NCBI GenBank assembly: GCA_015501595.1
Contig: JADNRX010000135.1
Coordinates: 62,001-126,000, forward strand
Length of the DNA: 64,000 nucleotides
Direction of reading: 5' to 3'
Source of the DNA: Hymenopellis radicata
Lineage: Eukaryota; Basidiomycota; Agaricomycetes; Agaricales; Physalacriaceae
Below are positions 55,865-64,000 of the stretch, in pieces (the first letter of the stretch is position 1; the number at the start of each line of letters is the position of its first letter). The position numbers and the translations under genes were made by a program. A model generated the notes under the pieces. It was not told where the DNA came from and did not search any database. It saw nothing but the letters and a program-made list of their open reading frames with translations.

Positions 55865-57840
55865 AGCTGGAAGAATAGGCGAGACTGCAACTGCGTTAAC
55901 GAGTGAGGAGAGAATGCAAGTGAGTATCTGAGTCTCCGTCTGTGGGAAACGGACACCCGAGTGAGTGAATTCAAGGCGAGGGACAGTAAATTTTCAGCGC
56001 AAGACCCGAATGGTGTTGACGAGCGAGTGTCTATAGAGGCGAGGACCCAATGAAGACGCCGTTGAAGATCTGTGTGCGAAACCTGAATGTGGAGTACGTA
56101 ATGTGTGTCTGATGATCCGTAGGATGTGTTTGAGAGGCTCTGTAGTGGATTCAAGTGTTTCCGACTGAGGATGGAGAAGAAGAACAGTAAATATTCAGCG
56201 CAAGACCCGAAGTGTGTTAACGAGTGAGGATCTGAATGCAAGTGAGTGTGAGACTCTATGTGCGGATGTGAAGATGGAGAGACTGCGTAGGTGAATCTGT
56301 CTGTGGGAAACGGACAACCGAGAGACTGAATTCGAGAGGGAGACTCTGCGAGAGCTGATGTGTATCTGTCGGATGTGTTTAAGAGACTGGTGAGTGAATT
56401 CGAGTGTTTCCGACTGTGTGTGTGGGCGAAGAACAGTAAATTTTCAGCGCAAGACCCGAACTGCGTCAACGAGCGAGTGTCTATAGAGGCGAGGACCCAA
56501 TGAAGACGCCGTTGAAGATCTGTGTGCGAAACCTGAATGTGGAGTACGTAATGTGTGTCTGATGATCCGTAGGATGTGTTTGAGAGGCTCTGTAGTGGAT
56601 TCAAGTGTTTCCGACTGAGGATGGAGAAGAAGAACAGTAAATATTCAGCGCAAGACCCGAAGTGTGTTAACGAGTGAGGATCTGAATGCAAGTGAGTGTG
56701 AGACTCTATGTGCAGATGTGAAGATGGAGAGACTGCGTAGGTGAATCTGTCTGTGGGAAACGGACAACCGGGAGACTGAATTCGAGAGGGAGACTCTGCG
56801 AGAGCTGATGTGTATCTGTCGGATGTGTTTAAGAGACTGGTGAGTGAATTCGAGTGTTTCCGACTGTGTGTGTGGGCGAAGAACAGTAAATTTTCAGCGC
56901 AAGACCCGAACTGCGTCAACGAGCGAGTGTCTATAGAGGCGAGGACCCAATGAAGACGCCGTTGAAGATCTGTGTGCGAAACCTGAATGTGGAGTACGTA
57001 ATGTGTGTCTGATGATCCGTAGGATGTGTTTGAGAGGCTCTGTAGTGGATTCAAGTGTTTCCGACTGAGGATGGAGAAGAAGAACAGTAAATATTCAGCG
57101 CAAGACCCGAAGTGTGTTAACGAGTGAGGATCTGAATGCAAGTGAGTGTGAGACTCTATGTGCAGATGTGAAGATGGAGAGACTGCGTAGGTGAATCTGT
57201 CTGTGGGAAACAGACAACCGGGAGACTGAATTCGAGAGGGAGACTCTGCGAGAGCTGATGTGTATCTGTCGGATGTGTTTAAGAGACTGGTGAGTGAATT
57301 CGAGTGTTTTCCGACTGTGTGTGTGGGCGAAGAACAGTAAATTTTCAGCGCAAGACCCGAACTGCGTCAACGAGCGAGTGTCTATAGAGGCGAGGACCCA
57401 ATGAAGACGCCGTTGAAGATCTGTGTGCGAAACCTGAATGTGGAGTACGTAATGTGTGTCTGATGATCCGTAGGATGTGTTTGAGAGGCTCTGTAGTGGA
57501 TTCAAGTGTTTCCGACTGAGGATGGAGAAGAAGAACAGTAAATATTCAGCGCAAGACCCGAAGTGTGTTAACGAGTGAGGATCTGAATGCAAGTGAGTGT
57601 GAGACTCTATGTGCGGATGTGAAGATGGAGAGACTGCATAGGTGAATCTGTCTGTGGGAAACGGACAACCGGGAGACTGAATTCGAGAGGGAGACTCTGC
57701 GAGAGCTGATGTGTATCTATCGGATGTGTTTAAGAGACTGGTGAGTGAATTCGAGTATTTCCGACTGTGTGTGTGGGCGAAGAACAGTAAATTTTCAGCG
57801 CAAGACCCGAACTGCGTCAACGAGCGAGTGTCTGATGAAG
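55865..57840. repeat. 450-bp tandem satellite (about 4.4 copies)
   Basis: The landmark GAGGACCCAATGAAGACGCC recurs at 56041, 56491, 56941 and 57392, a 450-bp period (451 in the last, from an extra T near 57310). Each unit has two diverged halves sharing CAGTAAAT(T/A)TTCAGCGCAAG. Since 450 is divisible by three, a minus-strand frame stays open for 478 codons (57141-55705). Copies are nearly identical, so the array was recently expanded or homogenised. Confidence 0.92.
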
Positions 57841-57933
57841 AGGTGAGTGAATTCGAGTACCCGACTGAGAGACTGTATATGTGAATGATGCTTTATATTA
57901 AAAAACGGCCCGATTCCTAACAATCTAATCCTA

Positions 57934-57951
57934 GCAGGTAAGCTTACCTGC
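57934..57951. repeat. Perfect 18-bp palindrome, arm GCAGGTAA
   Basis: GCAGGTAAGCTTACCTGC, followed at 57980-57987 by a third copy of the arm, GCAGGTAA. It occupies the same place in its repeat unit as the palindromes at 58802, 60929, 62513, 62548 and 62891. Confidence 0.9.
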
Positions 57952-58801
57952 CAGGGTCGCCCTACCTCGGGTCCCATCGGCAGGTAACAAATCCAGATTT
58001 CGCGCCTCCAGGGAACCCCGACCACCTATGGGGTTATTTTCCTCTAATTTTGACTCGGGTCAGCCTGTACCCTAAGCTATTTCTGTGCGCTTTCATATTA
58101 TTTGTCTTCCAAGTTGCGCACTCGCATCTTAGAAGAAACAGATATGACGAAGCCTCTAGTTAACAATATGCATATGCATCACTCGACTTCAGCCTAAGAA
58201 AATATGTATCATCGCAGCAGAAATAGAGCCAACTATATGGTGCGTCATATCTTTCAAGTTGCTGATCCGCATCTTAGAATATTTTTATTAGATGGCATGT
58301 CGTTATATCATCCTGAACAGGTAAAGATCATACCAATTAACACGGAGACAAGCAAAGCTTGATCATGAAGCGAGGATACTACACATCGAGAAGGCACACT
58401 CCAAGTTATCAATTCACATGGTAGAAGATCTGTTCGCTTGCTTAGAGTGCACTCGAAGGGTTAAAGTACAATCGATGTAGTCACTCATAGACCGCAGCTG
58501 ATTCCTGCTCTCTCCTCCAAGTTACTGAATGGAATCTTAGAAAAATATTTACATATACGTCCTCTAGCTACGTACTGTCAGAACTGATGTCAACAGTAAT
58601 GCGATTCATATCTCCGTACGAGAACTCTCAGATGGCGCAGTAGACGCTTCGAGTGTCTTTCCGATTCATATGAATAACAAGCGATAACTCTTGTACAGTA
58701 GCTGCACTCGCATACAGCTGCTTCAGATACCTTTCTATGAGCTACATCCTAACAATCTAACCCTCATGCCTAAGCTTAGATGCCTTAACTATCTAACCTT
58801 C

Positions 58802-58817
58802 GCCCTAAGCTTAGGGC
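58802..58817. repeat. Perfect 16-bp palindrome, arm GCCCTAA
   Basis: GCCCTAAGCTTAGGGC with the arm repeated as GCCCTAA at 58825-58831. An imperfect relative (TGCCTAAGCTTAGATGCC) lies just before it at about 58768. Confidence 0.9.
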
Positions 58818-60928
58818 CAGGGTCGCCCTAACAAATCCAGATTTCGCGTCTCCAGGGAACCCCGACCTCCTATGGGTTATTTTCTTTCAATTTTACCTCG
58901 AGGTCAAGCTGTACCTCGAGCAATTATAGACAGTTTCACATTTTCTAAGTTGCTAATCCGCATCTTAGAATAATTATCTGCTGTTCTGTACTTAGTCGCT
59001 GCTATGTTACTTATCCACATCCTAGACAATCTGTTATGACTGTCTATGCAGCAGCCGATTCCCGCTCGCTCTTCTAAGTTACTGAATGGAATCTTAGAAA
59101 AATATTTGTACACACGTCCTCTAGCTATGTACTGTCGGAACTGATATCAATAGTACTGCGATTCATGTCTCTGTACGAGAACTCGCAGATGGCGCAGTAG
59201 ACGCTTCAAGTGTCGTTCCGATCCATATGAATAAATGAGCAATAACTCTTGTATAGCAGCAGCACTCGCATACAGCGGCTTCAGGTGCCTTTCTATGAGC
59301 TACGTCCTGTGTGCGTGAGACGGCCCGGTTCCCCGACTGTAGTGGCCAGCGCGTAAAGTGAGGCTGCGAGAGATGTAGCTGGTGGCGTAGGTGATCAGAG
59401 TTTATGCTTAGTACCGCAGCCGATTCCCGCTCGCTCTTCCAAGTTACTGAATGGAATCTTAGAAAAATATTTGCACGGTACGCTTATGTCCGAACTGATC
59501 TAGAGACGTCTACGGGGATTTATCTGATTTCGCTCAGTCTCCCTACAAGTCATGGATGGCGCAAGGGATGGCCGCAGAGATAAGTAGATGTGCGACTGAC
59601 CTATCGGCTGTATACGTCTAGACATGGTTTCGGCTGAGAACTGTCTATGCTGCCTATATAAGTGATAACTCTTATACAGCAGTCGCACTCGCTATGTCGA
59701 GGCATGACTTGGTGCTCGGAGCCTAACTGTGTGTGTCGGCCCCGGTTCCCGACTGTAGTGGCCGGCGTAGAGGTGGCGCCTTTGTAATTTACTCTATGAA
59801 AAAGACGGCCCGGTTCTCGACTGTAGTGGCCAGCGCGTAAAGTGAGGGTGTGAGAGAAAATGCCCGGCACGTTCCAAGTTGCTGAATTGCATCTTAGAAA
59901 GATGTCGCTCATAGTAGGTGATCAGAGTTTATGCTCTTGCTCTTCCAAGTTACTAAATGGAATCTTAGAAAAATATTTGCATGGTACGCTTATGTCCAAA
60001 CTGATGTAGAGAGGTCTACGGTCATGCGATTTATCTGATTTCGCTCAGTCTCCGTACAAGTCAAGTATGCGAACTCTTGGATGGCGCAAGGGATAGCCGC
60101 AGAGATAAGTGACTGACCTATCGAGCGCTTGGAGCCTAACTGTATGTGTCGGCCCCGGTTTCCGACTGTAGTGGCCAGCGGACGTAATGCTATGCTGCGA
60201 GGAATGGTTAGGGTGAGTAGAGGTGACGCCTTGCTAATTTACTCTATGAAAAAACGGCCCGGTTCCCGACTGTAGTGGCTGGCACGTAAAGTGACGCTGG
60301 GAGGAATGGTTAGGGTGAGTAGAGGTGGCGCCTTTGTAATTTACTCTATAAAAAAGACGGCCCGGTTCCCCGACTGTAGTGGCCAGCGCGTAAAGTGAGG
60401 CTGCGAGAGATGTAGCTGGTGGCGTAGGTGATCAGAGTTTATGCTTAGTACTGCAGCCGATTCCCGCTCGCTCTTCCAAGTTACTGAATGGAATCTTAGA
60501 AAAATATTTGCACGGTACGCTTATGTCCGAACTGATCTAGAGACGTCTACGGGGATTTATCTGATTTCGCTCAGTCTCCCTACAAGTCATGGATGGCGCA
60601 AGGGATGGCCGCAGAGATAAGTAGATGTGCGACTGACCTATCGGCTGTATACGTCTAGACATGGTTTCGGCTGAGAACTGTCTATGCTGCCTATATAAGT
60701 GATAACTCTTATACAGCAGTCGCACTCGCTATGTCGAGGCATGACTTGGTGCTCGGAGCCTAACTGTGTGTGTCGGCCCCGGTTCCCGACTGTAGTGGCC
60801 GGCGTAGAGGTGGCGCCTTTGTAATTTACTCTATGAAAAAGACGGCCCGGTTCTCGACTGTAGTGGCCAGCGCGTAAAGTGAGGGTGCGAGAGAAAATGC
60901 CCAGCACGTTCCTAACTATCTAACCCTC

Positions 60929-60946
60929 GCACCTAAGCTTAGGTGC
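60929..60946. repeat. Perfect 18-bp palindrome, arm GCACCTAA
   Basis: GCACCTAAGCTTAGGTGC, with GCACCTAA again at 60965-60972. Confidence 0.9.
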
Positions 60947-61196
60947 CTACCTCGGTCCCCAACGGCACCTAACAAATGCAGATTTCGCCCCTCCAGGGAA
61001 CCCCGACCATCTATGGGTTATTTTCCTCTGATTTTCACGTGCAGTCAGCCTGTACCCCAAGCTATTCCTGTGCACTTTCACATTATTCATCTTCTAAGTT
61101 GTGCACTCGCATCTTGGAAGAAACTGATATGCTGAAGCCTCTAGTTAATAATATGCATATGCATCACTCGACTTCAGCCTAACTATCTAACCCTCA

Positions 61197-62484
61197 TAGA
61201 GCAAGGCACGAGTGTATACCCGGGTGCACCCGACACCCGTCCGGCAAATACTTGCTGCCGGAAAGCCGGACTTGCCACCCGGCAGCACACCCGGGTACAC
61301 GCAAGTACTTGACCCGCGGGTCAAGTACTTGGCAAGTACTTGCCTTGCGGGTGTGCAAGTACTTGTCAGGTATGCACCTATTGTTTGATTTTTTCGTGCG
61401 CGCCGACGACCCCCGGGCAATTGCACGGGGGTTATCGACGAGCACGAGCCATGAGCTTTGAGTCCCGGCTGCTTGAACAGACAAGCACCGGGATCAAACA
61501 GCATGGGTGGGAGACGGGTGCGGTTTGACAATGGTGGGAGGTAAGCGGGGGTATGGTGACATCTGGAGCCGTATGTTGTCGGCATCGTGCTCGCTGTCGG
61601 CGCCTGTGGGACGAGAGCACTACAACAGGTTAGAGAAGAACATAAAGAAAGAGAAATGCGCACCGTTTGGGGCTGGACGCGTCCGCGACGCCCTCCAGCC
61701 CGCAAAGCCGTCACCAGTCATTGCCGCCACCGCTATAATCTGGCGGCTAAGCGCCCGCGCCCACTGGTCAGGAGTACGGCGGCCTTGTCCCAAGGGCTTA
61801 CGCGTCGCGGAAATCGTCGGGTTGCTGTCGTCTTGAAGACGCAACAGCAGCATGTGCCCCGGAGTGCATCCGAGGGCGCAGGGGCCGGCGCTGAGCCAAG
61901 TCGAAGGTCCTATATCAAGGCGGCCTCGTCCTGAGGGCTTACGCCGTTCGAATCCAGTCCAGGTGGCGTTGTCGCGAAGACAAACGCAAAGAATCGCCCC
62001 GGAACGTATCCGAGGGCGCAGCGGTTGGCGCGAAGCCAAACCGCACCAGAAAAAAGAAGAGAACACGCAGAACAAGCCCCAGAAGCAGTTCTGGGGCCGA
62101 CAAGCACGACGTTCAAGTCGTGCTGTGGTGGTAGGAAGGCAAGAGCTCTGATCTGACCAGATCGATCGTTATCCGGCAAGTGCCGGGACGCTCGGCCTGC
62201 TCGGCAATCAAGGAAATTCGTCCGCGACGTCGTTTCTGAACGACGTTGGGCTCGTTTGAGCTCGAATAAATTATGAAAAATCTCTAAAAATATATATTAG
62301 CATTGAGGCAAGTATTGGGCAAGTACTTGCCCCAAATACTTGCCTAGCCAACCCCGTACTTGCCACCCGTGCACCACCCGGGTGGTGGCAAGTGCCGGGT
62401 GTGCAGGTGCCGGGTGCGGCACCACCCGGGTGATGCCAATACCTGCAAGTACTTGTAAGTACTTACCACTCGTGCCTTGCTCTA
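61197..62484. mobile_element. Non-autonomous hAT element, family C
   Basis: The ends TAGAGCAAGGCACGAGTG and its inverse are flanked by AACCCTCA (61189-61196) and AACCCTCG (62485-62492), an 8-bp duplication with one difference. Outer parts hold many CAAGTACTTG palindromes. The interior is shared in inverse with family B at 44025. No transposase. It is inserted next to a palindrome of the repeat mosaic. Confidence 0.88.
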
Positions 62485-62512
62485 AACCCTCGCACCTAAC
62501 TATCTAACCCTC

Positions 62513-62565
62513 GCACCTAAGCTTAGGTGCCTAACTATCTAACCCTCGCACCTAAGCTTAGGTGC
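62513..62565. repeat. Two perfect 18-bp palindromes, arm GCACCTAA
   Basis: GCACCTAAGCTTAGGTGC occurs at 62513-62530 and 62548-62565, with the downstream arm copy at 62584-62591. The local unit CTAACTATCTAACCCTC is also duplicated. Confidence 0.9.
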
Positions 62566-62890
62566 CTACCTCGGTCCCCAACGGCACCTAACAAATGCAG
62601 ATTTCGCCCCTCCAGGGAACCCCGACCATCTATGGGGTTATTTTCCTCTGATTTTCACGTGCAGTCAGCCTGTACCCCAAGCTATTCCTGTGCACTTTCA
62701 CATTATTCATCTTCTAAGTTGCGCACTCGCATCTTGGAAGAAACCGATATGCTGCGCTTCACAGAGGAAGATGAAGCCTTTAGTTAATAATATGCATGTG
62801 CATCACTCGACTTCAGTTCAAGTAGATGTGTATCCTCACAGCTGAACGGAGATCTGCATGTCGTTGTACGATCCTAACAATCTAATCCTA

Positions 62891-62908
62891 GCAGCACAGC
62901 TGTGCTGC
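62891..62908. repeat. Perfect 18-bp palindrome, arm GCAGCACA
   Basis: GCAGCACAGCTGTGCTGC. The downstream position here reads GCAGGTCA, so the arm echo is imperfect in this unit. Confidence 0.9.
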
Positions 62909-64000
62909 CAGAGTCGCCCTACCTCGGTCTCCAACGGCAGGTCACCAATCTGAATTTCACCCCTCTAGGGAACCCCGACCTCCTATGGGTTATTTTCTTT
63001 CGATTTTACCTCGAGGTCAAGCTGTACCCCGAGCAATTATAGGCAGTTTCACATCTTCCAAGTTGCTAATCCGTATCTTAGAATAGTTATCTGCTGTTCT
63101 GTATTTAGTCACTGCTATGTTACTTATCCACTCCCGAGACGATCTGTTATAACTGTCTACGCAGCAGCCGATTCCTGCTCGCTCTTCTAAGTTACTGAAT
63201 GGAATCTTAGAAAAATATTTGCACACACGTCCTCTAGCTACGTACTGTCGGAACTGATGTCAACGGTAATGTGATTCATGTCTCTGTACGAGAACTCGCA
63301 GAGGGCGCAGTAGATACGTCAAGTGTCATTCCGATCCATATCAATAAACGAGCCATAACTCTTGTACAGCAGCAGCACTCGCTATGTCGAGGCAGGACTT
63401 GGTGCTCAGAGCCTAACTGTGTGTGTCGGCCCCGGTTCCCGACTGTAGTGGCCGGCGTAGAGGTGGCGCCTTTGTAATTTACTCTATGAAAAAGACGGCC
63501 CGGTTCTCGACTGTAGTGGCCAGCGCGTAAAGTGAGGGTGCGAGAGAAAATGCCCGGCACGTTCCAAGTTGCTGAATTGCATCTTAGAAAGATGTCGCTC
63601 ATAGTAGGTGATCAGAGTTTATGCTCTTGCTCTTCCAAGTTACTAAATGGAATCTTAGAAAAATATTTGCATGGTACGCTTATGTCCGAACTGATGTAGA
63701 GACGTCTACGGTCATGTGATTTATCTGATTTCGCTCAGTCTCCGTACAAGTCAAGTATGCGAACTCTTGGATGGCGCAAGGGATAGCCGCAGAGATAAGT
63801 GACTGACCTATCGAGCACTTGGAGCCTAACTGTGTGTGTCGGCCCCGGTTTCCGACTGTAGTGGCCAGCGGACGTAATGCTATGCTGCGAGGAATGGTTA
63901 GGGTGAGTAGAGGTGACGCCTTGCTAATTTACTCTATGAAAAAACGGCCCGGTTCCCGACTGTAGTGGCCGGCGCGTAAAGTGACGCTGGGAGGAATGGT

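Larger units (their letters stand above)
57920..64000. repeat. Mosaic of repeated units, ~6 kb, to the window edge
   Basis: Units share AACAATCTAA(T/C)CCT, a palindrome, CCTACCTCGGTCCC, AGATTTCGC..CCTCCAGGGAACCCCGACC, TATGGGGTTATTTTC, a ~28-nt hairpin motif (TTCTAAG..CTTAGAA) and CGGCCCGGTTCCCGACTGTAGTGGCC. Clear large duplications: 59321-59875 equals 60358-60912 (offset 1037), and 63421-64000 matches 59731-60310 (offset 3690). No gene is supported; short frames recur only because the DNA is duplicated. It may be a subtelomeric or centromere-near block, or the remains of a repeated element. Confidence 0.85.

Noticed and set aside
57920..64000. CRISPR-like array of short repeats
   Set aside because: Repeats are irregularly spaced, intervening DNA is itself duplicated, and the genome is eukaryotic with introns and LTR elements.

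Overview
This window looks like nuclear DNA of a filamentous basidiomycete, most likely an Agaricomycete. Genes carry many 45-60 nt introns with GT..AG ends. The families point the same way: a TET/JBP-type dioxygenase, a DUF6589-like protein beside a RecQ-like helicase, and a Ty3 element of the kind common in mushrooms. All calls come from reading the sequence; nothing was searched against a database.

Layout. 1-900 is a 226-bp satellite, followed by an 850-bp AT-rich block. 2.5-34.5 kb is gene-poor host sequence: a small signal-anchor protein, a MULE-like transposase gene split by two insertions, a GMC oxidoreductase remnant, a TET/JBP-like gene, a broken proline-rich gene, an APH-like kinase, two divergent genes with possible PD-(D/E)XK nuclease segments, a ~150-bp satellite, and fragments of BCS1-like and SUMO-like genes. 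35.1-52.8 kb is one Ty3 retrotransposon with 484-bp LTRs. A 6.1-kb TIR element is inserted in its left LTR and two non-autonomous hAT elements in its pol gene. 53-64 kb is mostly repeats: two minisatellites, a 450-bp satellite, and a ~6-kb mosaic of palindrome-bearing units interrupted by another hAT element.

The outstanding object is the TIR element at 35357-41439, with a 9-bp target duplication. It holds only two genes, which converge tail to tail with 8 bp between stop codons: a 1099-codon DUF6589-like protein and a 748-codon RecQ-like helicase. Both frames are open, so it appears complete. The two Ty3 LTRs look identical by eye, and every insertion inside the Ty3 element must be younger than it; the DUF6589/RecQ element and the hAT-type elements have therefore probably moved recently.

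A second striking pattern lies at 57.9-63 kb. At one aligned position the repeat units carry perfect palindromes whose arms differ from unit to unit while symmetry is kept. In most units the arm is echoed once more 20-45 bp downstream. This covariation suggests that the symmetry itself is maintained.
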